Positions 35,613 to 46,886 of a stretch of 64,000 bases of DNA are shown in pieces. The notes beneath the pieces are model-generated. The model ran no database searches. It was given only the letters and a program-made list of their open reading frames with translations, and was not told where the DNA came from. The position numbers and the translations under genes are program-made. The DNA is from Leptobrachium leishanense. Lineage: Eukaryota; Chordata; Amphibia; Anura; Megophryidae. The stretch is taken from the NCBI GenBank assembly GCA_009667805.1, contig CM019064.1, positions 111,326,328 through 111,390,327 of the forward strand, in the 5' to 3' direction. Each line of letters begins with the position of its first letter. Positions within the stretch are counted from its first letter, which is position 1.

Positions 35613-38600
35613 TTAATTGGGTTTGTTTTGTCCTACCCAAACAAGTTAGACACTTTATAGGAAAGGTTCGAGAGGTTTAAACAGGCGAATCCATACGGTT
35701 TTAATTATTTATTTTTTTCAACCATTTATTGTTTTCATTTGCAGCAAAATGTCTTTTTTATTTATTTGAATTTTATAGGCATTTTTCTGGATTTTTTTAG
35801 GCGAAGATTTATTTTTATTCTGCAATAGACCTTTTTATTATTATTTATAGGGCTTTTTCTTATTATTTCCATGTATTTTCATGCATTTCTATTGATTTTA
35901 AATGATTTTTAAAGAATTAGCCATTTTTGTTGTTTACCCCCTCCCCCAGTACGGCAGCGTTCGACGGTGGTTGACGGCCTGCTGCTGTGCTCGTGTGCCA
36001 ATCGGTGGTCTGTTCGGTAGTCAGAGGCTGCGTTCGGTGAGTTGATCAGCGGTGTTCATCGGATCCCTTCGGCGCGCTTTGGGGATTTGCCAAATCCACC
36101 GCAGGGTCAGCGATCTGAACTCGCTGAAGTGCACTGAATGAGAGAACAACAAAATGTTGGGGACATTTCGGTGCACTCTGAATAACCCCTTTAGGCTTGA
36201 TGAAATTATCTTGCTTTTCGACCTTCTACGTCCTCATCTTTATGTTTTTGCACGTTACTTTTCTGGTTCATTATACAGAGTATGAAAAATTACTTTCTGT
36301 GTTATTTGGAGTTCATAAGTTATAAATGAACCCCCTGAACACCCTGATGATATTTCTTGTATGCTTATGGTCTACTGGTGATATGAAAATGATGTACAAC
36401 TTTTAGTTTAAAACCTTGAAAGAGCTTTTATTGTTGTTCAGTGTTCTCCACATACTTTTTCTCATGTCAACTTGAGCTGGAAGACCAGGAAGGATGGGAG
36501 TTTCCACTTTTCTCTCTGGAATTTTCACAATTTTTCAAACAATACTTTAAGATTTTAGTCATTGACGTTTGATGTTTAAATGACTAGGCTTGAGGAAGCA
36601 CCAATGGGGGGGGGGGAGTCCCAGTTTTGCAACGGTTTCCACCTATTCCTAGTAATAATTCATCAACATAAATATACAAAAGTATATGGGTATACTTAAT
36701 GCAAAACATAATTACTGAAGGTGCATGGGATTCTGAAATACCTTTACAGTACATATGTTACAGATAATAGTTTTAGAGTTTTTCATTCCTTGAAACTTGT
36801 ATACAAAAAAAAAACTTTATAGTACTGCGTACAGTTTTTATCTTCAGATTCAACATATTGAATTAAATTAAGATGAGAATGGTTTGAAAAGAAGGTAATA
36901 TTTTCATTATATGCTATTTAAAAGTAGTTTAAACCTACAATACAATTATTTAACAGTGTAAAACTGATATGGAAGGAAGCTGGTAGTAACCTAAATGCAT
37001 AATCAGGGTAGAATAAGACGCATTCCACTTTGGTAATTCTAATGAAAAAATTAAAGCAACTATTTCAGTCTGTTATAAATGTCCGAAACAAAGCTTATTA
37101 TCTCTCTCTCTTCTTTTTAAAGTAGTGGTGAATATATTCCATCTCAAACCTCAGTCCTTGTAACTAATATTTCATCTTGACAAACAACCTAATGAGACCT
37201 GTCAGCTTAGAATATCTCTTCAAAGAACCAACACGCACACACCATTTCCTGCTGTCAAAGCACAGGGGAAGCATTTAAGTCAAGACACCGAAATGTGTCC
37301 AGGTAAACAAGACCATTCTCTACCTTACCAGAACCATGCTATAGCTGCATCAAGTAAACGCTTTGTTTTAGCAAATGGCTTGGGGCACTTTACTGATAGG
37401 ATACACAGATCAGGAGTGGCATGTCTGATTAGTTACAAAAAGAACAATAATACAATGTGCAGCATTTTACCTTACTTTGACACCCACTCATACAATTTAC
37501 TTTTGATAAAGTCTTTTACAACTTGTTTTACATTCAGATATAAAGTATACACACAAAACTACTCTTCATTTAATAAAAGATCAAGATAATGGACAGTAAA
37601 GCAATGGAAACTTTGATCTTAATGATAGCCAAATAAAGATTTGGAGTTTTGTTTTCAGGACATGCAAGTTTGTGTAATATCATTTGAAGAGTGGATATTA
37701 CATGGGATTATTGAATTTTAATCGTTTAACATTAACCTGCTCAAGAAGAATACCAGTAATCTGAAAGAAGAATATATATATATTGTAATTGAACGCAGTT
37801 ATCAAGAGTGAACTGTATTCCCTGACTGTGTTCTTTGCCAAGACCCCATCAGGCAGCACGGACCACCATGTAAAGAGTGACTCAGTCCACATTTGCATCA
37901 AACACTATTCAAATTTCATACATATTCCCTACTTTTTACACCTGATTTTGGTCTATATAATAAATTTTGCAATTCAAAATTTCTCAAGGAGCTAGGGTTT
38001 CTCAGGTATATGATAGGACACAGTGCTAATTACTGCATCGAATAAACAGAAACATTAGAAAACAAAAAGAAAGAATACGGGAACTCCTTTTCAAAGGCAA
38101 AAACAGAGAACTAATCTGACCATAACTCTAGCTGCTTGTCAGGGTTGGGGATGGTACCGGGGTTGCACCGTGGTTGAGGGGAATATGGGCCCAACGTGCA
38201 GTGATCTGCAGAGGTAAACAGGTGGATATGGGTAGAGGAGGGTGGATGGATATGGTGACTAACCAGGTTGAATGCAGAAGGATGTTGGGAATGATGGATA
38301 TGGTTGCAGGAGCCAGAAATGGGGAATCGGGAACAGGAATGCAGAGCAGCAAAACAAGTAGTGGTGTCCACTCTTTGAGAGCATAAGCTGTAATGAACCT
38401 GCAATGTGTTAGTGTGGGGCAGAGCCCTTTATTCTGTGAGTCACATGTGTATTGGTGCTTTGACTGTTACATTGCTGAATGTTGGTTACAGGGCAGGAAC
38501 AGAACATGAAGTCTATGACTTCAAGGGCATGACACTGCTTTATTTTTGGATTCCTCTCTTCCCACTAATTCATCAGCTGATGTGGTTAAATGACTCCGGA

Positions 38601-40585
38601 GCTTTGATGGCTTCTTTTCCACTTACTCAGGAGTTCGGATGACTTTAATCCACCATCCCATCATGAGTAGACGCGAAAGATGGATTAACACAGTCACGAG
38701 TACTTTTTTAGCACTACTTAATCATATATTTACAGTGTTCTGAGGAATTATTCTCCACTATCTACATAAATCTAACTTGCCTTACACTCCTGTAATCAGC
38801 ATGACCCAGTTTCAAATAAATTCCAGAACATTATATAACTAATTTGTTAGAGAAACATGTCCATCCTCGTAGATCATAGTGAGCAATCAGCTCTGTATTA
38901 ACATCTCACTCTAGTTTTTATTTTTCCTTTTCTATAATCTTCTGATAGCTGTTTTAAGTGAAGGACTGTTTACAGAAATGAGACTCCAGATATCAAATTG
39001 GCCCTATGGAGTGGACCAAGCGGCTGATGAAATCTTAAAGGATTTGATCTTCAGAATAAAATAAATAGGATTAACTTCATTATTCTTATGAGATTAAGCC
39101 AACTGTTCTGTTTGATATGAAGTCAACCACTCTAATACATTAAGAATAAACCTTTACTATAATGTGATTCACACTCTGCTTATTACGTTTAACCCATCCT
39201 GACAATTTCACTTTGAAAAGCCAACACGATTTACCATACAGTTTCATAAAGTGACTAATTATCTTGATGCCAGTTGATCCCTTGGCGAGATAACAAACTG
39301 TGTTATTGAGCATTTGTAATTAATCAGATTTAAGAATAACCTAACTGTGTATATAATGACAACTGTTTGCTGTAACTGTTTCCACTTCTACCTTAACAAC
39401 ATATACACTTATAAAAGAATGTCTCAGGGTATTCTAAGCATTAAAATATACTTATCTCGTCAAACCTTGTCTCTATTGTAGGAATGATGACTCACAAATA
39501 TGTCAGTCATTCTGTAAATCAAGAGTTTGACTGCAAATTTTAACAGTTAAGAGGAAATCATTTTATTTTTAACGTACATGTGTAATTTTTAATGTTAATA
39601 CTCTGTTTAGAATTAGCATAAACAAGGTTTGTGAAGGTCCTAAGAATGAGCAACAGCACTAGTAGCCTGCCCTACGGTGTGTCTCCGTTCAGGATTCCCA
39701 AGGTTTTAACTCAATGGTGCCATAACAGAAAAGACTATTCCATGTACAAATCAGACTCTTCTCATTGCCCTCACATTCCTCGAGATGTTACCTAGTCTCA
39801 GGGCCATAACTTTGCTCACTACTCTGTTTAGAACCTTGGTCATATGGAAACTGCTTTACCAGGTTGTATTCTGTTTATGATAACTGGATTTAGAGCCACA
39901 GATTGGAAGGTAGCAACATTTTATTCCAAAGATCCTTTGTTTTTAAAGACCCAATATATTTGAGGGGCAAGGGTATATTAGAGCTTCAAATCAATAAAAC
40001 ACACCGCAACAAGTCTATATACTATAATAAATGTTTTTAGAAATCACTTTGGGTAAATAAAATACTTTGCTCCTCCAAATTGTATTTTTACTGACAGAAA
40101 TATCCCAGATAAGTCATGAATATTTGTCTTAAAGGAACACCCTAGGCATTACATGTGAACATTCCAGTGCTCAGTGACCTGAATGCCTTCCTTGCTCCTA
40201 AGTCGGGTCTCAAAAGACTGATGTAGCCCCCCGCATGCAGGGGATTAATACCACCCACATTCCGAGCGCTGACTTCCCACCAATACCTCTCAATGCACTC
40301 CGGAATTGAGAGTCATTAGATTGGCTGGATTCTTGCTCCTTACAGGAGGTTGACAGCATGTCTCATCCAGACCAGTGCCGAAGGAGCCCAGCACTACATT
40401 TCTGGCAAAAAATTTTTTTAAAAAAAAGAAAAATTTTAAAATGGGAGGGGTTGGGTACAGAGGGGGTCACAATAATAAATATTTGTTTAAGAAACTGATT
40501 TCAGACCAGTATTCGCTAAAGTCATGTACAAGAATAATAATGACCACTCAAAAAATAAATAAATAACCCAGAAAATTACCCAGAC
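35613..40585. other. Gene-poor sequence
   Basis: About 5 kb without a supportable gene. 35700-35940 is T-rich. 35945-36175 is CpG-rich and may be repeat-derived. 36606-36616 is a G run. 38130-38600 contains G-rich sequence similar in texture to the purine-rich repeats. 39627-39757 is a copy of repeat family G. Remaining frames are short and anonymous. Confidence 0.4.
39627..39757 (+). repeat. Foldback repeat, family G, copy 2 (partial)
   Basis: GTTTGTGAAGGTCCTAAGAA and the following CACTAGTAGCCTGCCCTACGG match the complement of 8740-8852. Only about one half of the element is present. Confidence 0.6.
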
Positions 40586-40783
40586 AAAGTTTCATTTTCA
40601 CACTGATCAGTCCGCAAGGAAGATCTCTGCAATTACAAGCCAGAAACACACAGCAAAAGTTTAATTTTCACACTGATCAGTCTGCAAGGAAGATCTCTGC
40701 AATCACAAGCCAGAAACACACAGCAAAAGTTTCATTTTCACACTGATCAGTCTGCAAGGAAGATCTCTGCAATCACAAGCCAG
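40586..40783 (+). repeat. 70-bp tandem repeat, 2.8 units
   Basis: Units start at 40586, 40656 and 40726 with AAAGTTTCATTTTCACACTG and contain GATCAGTC and GGAAGATCTCTGCAAT. The units are nearly identical. A partial dispersed copy (AAAGTTTCATTTCCACACTG) lies near 41017-41042, after about 230 bp of unrelated sequence. Confidence 0.95.
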
Positions 40784-41540
40784 GTATCCAGATCTCAACA
40801 CAGTGGCCACCATCACATTCTGCAATATTCTATCATCGCAATTGTATTTTGTGTCTGTATGTATTAATTTCTGGCTGATTGTCCTCTAAATTGCCACGTT
40901 TGTAGATAGAATATGTAGCTAGTATTTCACTAGTGCCCCTCCCCCCATTACAAAGGCCTCTGACACCTAAATACGTATCTGAATTAATTTCCTTTTCACA
41001 CAGAAACACACAACAAAAGTTTCATTTCCACACTGATCAGTCCCACCCCCCATGCCCTAATTTCAGGCATCCTTTCCAGCTGTCTCCACTTCTCTCTAAT
41101 TACTCTTACTAATCCCAGGCTTCTGGTCTCTCCCATGCAAGTTCTGCAGTGGTTTTCTGGCCACCAGCTCCCCCTGCTGGAATTGGAACTGCAAGTTCCA
41201 CATACTGCTGCACAATGCGCTCCCTGTCTCTTCTACTCTTTTACTCTGCATTCATCCTAAAATGGAACTCCTGCCTCTGTGCCACCAACCCCTCCACTAT
41301 TTTCATCTCTCCCTCTCGTATAAGACATTCCCATATGGGGAAGTCTGCCACCCAACTCACTAATACACATCACTGCCCCAACCAATCCATCACTCTCACA
41401 TTGCAGTCCTCTCCTCTTGTTTCCACCCCAACCCTTCTAGATTGTGAGGTCCCACGGGAATAGGGCCCTCGTTTTCTCATGTATCAGTTTATCAAATGTT
41501 GTTCAATGTATTGTAACCCTGTCCGTATCATACCCATTGT
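40784..41540. other. C/T-rich segment, probably retroposon 3' region
   Basis: A pyrimidine-rich stretch carries a 104-codon frame (41149-41463) of low-complexity Ser/Thr/Pro/Leu composition. It is followed by ATTGTGAGGTCCCACGGGAA and the 3'-end module. The order suggests the 3' part of a retroposon. No enzyme motif is visible. Confidence 0.35.
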
Positions 41541-41594
41541 TCAGCGCTGCGGAATATGATGGCGCTTTATAAATAAGGTATAATAATAATAAAA
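41541..41594 (+). repeat. GCGCTGCGGAATATGATGGCGCT 3'-end module with TAA tail
   Basis: CAGCGCTGCGGAATATGATG, then GGCGCTTTATAAATAA and a TAA microsatellite. The TAA run is typical of a simple-repeat retroposon tail. Related copies lie at 46270-46330 (+), 42851-42902 (-) and 35571-35612 (-). Confidence 0.65.
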
Positions 41595-42515
41595 GACAAA
41601 GAAAAGAATTCCAATAATTCAATAAATCAATATTTCATAGTTACTGAGTTGTTAAAAATCTCTACAGCAGGGCTAGGATTATAAGTAACTCAGGAATCAT
41701 TTGATATTTTGGTATACACAGGTCCTGAACACAATCTGACAGTTTACAACCTAATACATTTTGGTTTTTTTCCAGTTACTTTTTGCTCATGTTCACCAGT
41801 CTCCCCTGTTGTAGTGACCATGAGATGACAAAGCTGGATATCAAGACAAATTTTTTTATTTTAAAATTAGAAAAAAAAAATAGATACTTGACAATTTTGA
41901 TTTTAGTAATGAGTTTTTCATAATTAATGGACACGGGAAAGCCAGCATCAATGGGTCTTTATAATACAAAGAAAGATGAAAAAACTAGATTTGTCTAACT
42001 CATGGGAAAAAAGTAGCAAAAGGGCAAAATGGAGATAAATCTTCATACAGAAGAACAAGTAGCTATAATGCAGAGTATTCTACTTCTGTTATGTCTTTAT
42101 TCATCGTATTCTTTAGAAGGCTAAAGACCAGGAATCTCAGGAGCCTCATAAAATGTAAACATTCCATAAATGATGCTTTTCATTTGAAAATCCTCAATCT
42201 GATTATACTAAGTGCATAGAAGGCTACCAAGTGCTCAGCCATATGTTCCCCAACTTAAAATAGCTATAAAAATAATATCTTTAGAACACTATTCATTGCT
42301 CTTCGTGTTGTTTTTATCGATAGGGAGATTAGATTATTTGGAGGAGTGGTATGTTTTCTTATTAATTGATATTACTTAAACAACTGAATTGAATTGGCGC
42401 TAAATTGTCGTTTGAATAATTTCACACTATTAATATGACGGTCTCAGTCTTGCAGACTTTTTAAGTGCAGTTCTGCATATTACTAAGAGAAAGTAAATAA
42501 TATTCGGGTTGCTTT
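41595..42515. other. No gene recognised
   Basis: AT-rich sequence with A and T runs and no credible frame or repeat pair. Confidence 0.4.
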
Positions 42516-42519
42516 TTAA

Positions 42520-42850
42520 CCCTTTAACGCCGCAGGACGTTCCATGACGTCCTGGCGGCGGGCGGGCTTTGAAGACGCTAGGCGTACAGGTACGCCCCGC
42601 TGTCTTCAATGGGGCCGCCTTGGCCCCTCCCCGCAGCCTGCGTGTGCTGACTCGCGGTGCGTGTCATTGGCTGCACAGGGACGGCCTGAAATCAAGCCGT
42701 CCCCTGCAGCCAATGACGCGCACTGCACGCCGGCTGCGGGGAGGGCCCGAAATTAGTGCTACACGACGGCACCTGTCGGCGAGGCGTACCTGTACGCCTC
42801 GCCGGCAAATTTAAACACCTTAAGGGCGCCACCCCTGCGTCCTTAAGGGG
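42520..42850. mobile_element. TTAA-type (piggyBac-like) hairpin MITE, copy 1
   Basis: It starts CCCTTTAACGCCGCAGGACG just after TTAA (42516-42519). It ends GCGTCCTTAAGGGG, followed by TAAT where TTAA would be expected. The ends are imperfect inverted repeats of the CCCTTT type typical of piggyBac-like elements. Inside are successive hairpins: GAAGACGCTAGGCGTAC and its near-complement, GGGACGGC / GCCGTCCC, and GGCGAGGCGTAC-CT-GTACGCCTCGCC. No transposase is present. A TAA-tailed retroposon end follows directly. Confidence 0.7.
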
Positions 42851-42902
42851 TAATATTATTATTATATAGTGTCAACGGTTTCCACAAAGCTTTACAATAA
42901 GG
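42851..42902 (-). repeat. 3'-end module with TAA tail, reverse orientation
   Basis: On the plus strand it reads TAATATTATTATTATATAGT, then GTTTCCACAAAGCTTTACAA. This is the complement of the module at 41541-41594, with divergence. The MITE next to it may have been inserted into its tail. Confidence 0.5.
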
Positions 42903-43050
42903 AGTAGATTTGAAGATTTATGTTGGTAAATACCAATAATCATTTAGTTGACTTTTTCAAAATTGACAATTTGACTGGCCAAAAATCTGTGATTAACATT
43001 TGATTTTATAATATTTTATATTATGCACATATTTCATATTTCTGTAACAC

Positions 43051-43375
43051 TTAGGGCCACAATACATTCTTAACGCAAACGTTAACACTCACTTGCGTGA
43101 GCATTAACGTTAGCTGTGGTGTTTACCGCATATTGCAATCCAAACGCAAACGGGTTAATTAACCCGTTTGCGTTTGGAACCTTGCGCTTTTCAGGGCGAG
43201 GTTACTGTACTTTGTGCTCCCTATACTTAACATGGGGAGCGCAAAGTGTTAATCAGCGTTAGTATTACAATCTACTAGCGCTGAGTAACGTCTGCCTGTG
43301 GTTAGCTAAAAGTTAACCACAGTCAGGACTTGGTGTTAACGGATTCCTCTTCTGCAGAATCCATTAACACCATCC
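43051..43375 (+). repeat. Hairpin-module repeat, family F, copy 2
   Basis: Three hairpins follow one another. 43141-43178 has CAAACGCAAACGGGTTAA / TTAACCCGTTTGCGTTTG. 43207-43245 has CTTTGTGCTCCC / GGGGAGCGCAAAG around TATACTTAACAT. 43331-43371 has GGTGTTAACGGATTC / GAATCCATTAACACC. The last two recur in the same order at 4490-4645. There is no protein. Confidence 0.6.
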
Positions 43376-44730
43376 AGAAAAATAATATTGGGAGATTTTG
43401 TGCATTTCATTGTCAAGGTTTTGCCGTCTCTCCCTTCCAGTGGCTTGTTGCCAGAGTGAGTGACAGCTGTAAGTGGAAAAGCCCTCTTGTTGGGCGGCCC
43501 TCCAGTCACTTCTCCCACCTGAGGTAGACCAGATCGCTCATTTATCAGAGCGCAGACATCGCTGCTGAGGGCCGCTTGCACAGCGCTGTGAGAGTACTCT
43601 TCTAGTGACAAGCAGGGAGGACAAAAATGACAATGTCCACCATAGAAACTTGTTAAGATAGTTAGCAATATCTCATCAAGATGATATAGCACCATAGGTG
43701 TGCGCACAGGGTGTGCCTGGTGTGCCCAGACACACCCTAATGATGGGTAAAGGGTTCATCTTTGACCCCCTACATAGATATTTTGGCTGTTCCTTATCTG
43801 TTTCATGATAAATTGCATGAATATTGACTGTATCACATCAAGAACGTTGGTTATTCTTAACTAAAAAAAATATTTGTTCTATACAAAATTATCCAAGCAT
43901 AGATAGGTAATTAATTAATATTCCATGGGTGTACAACCTAATGAAATGGGCTGTACACATCATTGGATAGCACATTTACCTTTAAGACCAATATGACATC
44001 CATTCCCTGATCACAGAGACACTGAACCTGGCTGTTTCAGGTTCACTGTAAGGACGAGGACTCCGAAAAAACATTGCAGGAAGCATTGTAAGTATCATAA
44101 AACACAAACTAAACAAGTTGTACATCTCCTTGACTGTGCCTACAGATCTGCATTGGGTACAAAGTCTAGTCACAAAGGTTTCGGCGCATCATTCTGGGGA
44201 ATGCTATCCAGTGTACAAAAGCCTACTTTTGTTTTTCTATTAAGAGTATTTTTTTAATTGTACAGGTTTTTTGTAAATCAATATATAATGATAAATCAAT
44301 ATATAATGCTGCCCTTGCCTTCAACCTTAGAATAAGAGAGAACTCAATACTCTAATGACAGTGACTTATTAAAAAATACATATAATAGATTTAATCCTAG
44401 AGTATCCCTTTAGAGTCAAACGGGTAATAGACGAGTTAAAAGATAACCCCTCAAATCCCCTCTTTACCTCCCTCTCAGTTTAACTTTTTAAACAGTTTTT
44501 AAGTCACCATGAATCCTGTGCTGGGCTCCATTAGTACTGGTCTGAAAATGATAAGCTGTTGGCTTGTTGTAAGCCACATCAGTCATATGATCGTGGAACA
44601 GCACTCAAGTAAGCATTCAGTTGATCCATTGGCTGACTTAGCCCTCTGAGACCTCCCATCAAACGAGGGACAGTGAAGAAGGCCCTCAAGTAATTGTCAC
44701 TTCTCAGTTTAAACTGAATGGTTACAGTGC
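43376..44730. other. No gene recognised
   Basis: Anonymous sequence. GTGTGCCTGGTGTGCCCAGA near 43711-43730 resembles the end of a widespread DNA-element family, but no second end was found. Confidence 0.35.
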
Positions 44731-44734
44731 CTAG

Positions 44735-44868
44735 AAGAAGGTCCAGCACCCTTGGTCCTCAAGATTTTATAGAACTACAGCTACTACTAGTCCCAATCTA
44801 ATGAGTTTCTGGTCATCAAGGGAAATGCAGTTCCAATACATCTGGAGGGCCAAGGTTGCTGACCTCTG
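44735..44868. mobile_element. Probable hAT-type MITE, degraded
   Basis: AGGTCCAGCACCCTTGGTCC on the left is matched by the complement of GGGCCAAGGTTGCTGACCTC on the right. An internal AGAACTACAG-like block is typical of short hAT-derived elements. No clean 8-bp target duplication is visible. Confidence 0.5.
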
Positions 44869-46651
44869 GCATAGAATATCCTTTTATCTGCTATGAGCCA
44901 TGATACATGTATTTTTAAATACTCTCTGGAAAAGAACATGTGAGCTGGAGTAATACATTGTCTTTCACACGCAGCTGTGATTTTAGGCCTGGATTGACCT
45001 ATGTCCACCAACGTAGATGAAAAACACATGCCTTTACCCCATCCTATATTCACACGCAGCACAGGTTATATTTAGTTTTGATGACATACATGATTAATGA
45101 GTATACCGGCCCAAGCATTAGCTTATTGACTTATAGCAAATGAAGACTAAAGTACATACACTCAAGCTCGATGTAGAAAGCATAGATATAAAGCAAGAAA
45201 AATATGTCTAAATTATGTATATGATTCCCAAACATGCCATTTCATTCTGATGTAGTTTTGAAGCACTCTGTTTTGTTTGGAGAGTACTTGAGTTCCAAAC
45301 TCACAATGGCTAATGAGATAACTCTTACAGAGATTCAATTAGGAATTAGTATATGTGCTTTCTGGATTGTGTACGTCAAAGAACAAGAGTGAAAAATGAG
45401 ATTTTCTTGCCCATGGACCCGGCAGACTGTGAGATGTAATGCTTTGGTTCTCATAGAAGGAAGGGGGTTAATGAGAGAGGGTTATACATGTCACTGCGTT
45501 CCTGTCAAGCCTTGAATAAGCACTATCTTGGAGAGCACTGTTTAAATGGAGTCTTCCGTAGTGAAGGGTTATTATGGTACTAAAACTGCCTGGGGACTAA
45601 TCATAGAAGGATGAATCACACAAACGAAAAAGCGTTTCTTTTAATTCCTTTTTTTTTTTTTTTTTTACACGTATTTAAAGCAACTACATCCAAAGTATAT
45701 TTTAAAGAAGAATGGAATGGGTAACCCACCTTTGAGCATTGCTTGTGATTCTGACACCAAATTAGGGAGCCATTGTTCTGTAAAAAAAAAGCAAACACAA
45801 ACCTGGTTACATTGTATAGTCATATCAGGTTAATAAAAGTATATGTAGGCACACAACCCACCAAATGTAAAGGAAAATCCTCTTCATATGACTATTTCTT
45901 ACAGTTTAAGGTTAAACAAAGAAACATAATATTTTGTAGTGGGATATTAATTGAAGCAAGGATTACAGTAAGTGGAAAGTAACAAGGGAATTTGCAAATT
46001 TTAAGACAAAATAATCGTGATGAAGTTTTTACATTTGCACAATGTCGATTTAAAACTTGCAACTCTGTTATTTCTCATTTTAGTGAACTCATCACAATTC
46101 CAAGGATAGTCAATAAACCCCCACGCAAGGTGATTCAGAAGAAGGAACATTTACATTTTCGAAAATTCGCTTTACAGAGTATAAGTTCCCACAGGACCAA
46201 TCATACTGTATCATTCTTGTTAAGCTACATCTGTTATTTTTTATATCATCCCTTGAATCTCACATCTTGTACAGTGCGTCATGAACATGCTGGCGCTATA
46301 TAAACATTATAAATAAAGTGTAATAATAATGATTTTATTGGTTAAGGTACACTTTTCCACACGTTTCATCACATGACAAGGTTTAAAATAACAGATTATG
46401 GAAAACATTGTACACCAAGATGTACTTTCAAATCAGATATAAAGGCAAGAAAAATTACAACAGCCCTGATTCAGTTTGTCTGAAGATAATGCTGGAGTAA
46501 TGGACAGTTGCTACCTCAAGGAATGGGGTTATGTCCACTCGAGGTCTGGAGAAGGTACCATTGAGACAGGTGAAATGGGGCATGAAGGGCCCAAATCCCT
46601 TTAATTTTTTTGTAATGATTTCTGCCCAGTCACTCTGGAATTAAACATATA
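44869..46651. other. No gene recognised
   Basis: Mostly AT-rich sequence with a T run at 45649-45666. The 3'-end module with TAA tail lies at 46270-46330 (GCTGGCGCTATATAAACATT, then TAATAATAAT). Open frames are below 105 codons and unrecognised. Confidence 0.4.
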
Positions 46652-46886
46652 GGGCCCTATTACAATCTTCGCATTAAAACGCTCGCGCAACACGTGAATT
46701 CGTGCGCCAAGCGTTAAAAGTTAACGCGTGTAAATCAACGCTGGAATTACAATCCTCGCGTATTTTTTCATCCGTCGAGCAATAACGTGCATAAAATGGA
46801 TACGCACAAATGCGCGCGCGCAACATTGCGCACAGAAATCAGTGTGCGGACTGTTTTTTTCCCGCGATTCAGCCAATCAGAATTAA

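Noticed and set aside
34391..35660. Long frames on both strands (up to 391 codons) encoding 19-residue repeats
   Set aside because: A 19-bp unit without stops keeps all six frames open. The frames follow the minisatellite exactly and have no start context or non-repetitive domain.
40586..40783. CRISPR-like repeat array
   Set aside because: Units are contiguous 70-bp tandem copies without spacers, in a eukaryotic context.
41149..41463. 104-codon frame
   Set aside because: Low-complexity Ser/Thr/Pro/Leu composition from a pyrimidine-rich tract, with no domain.
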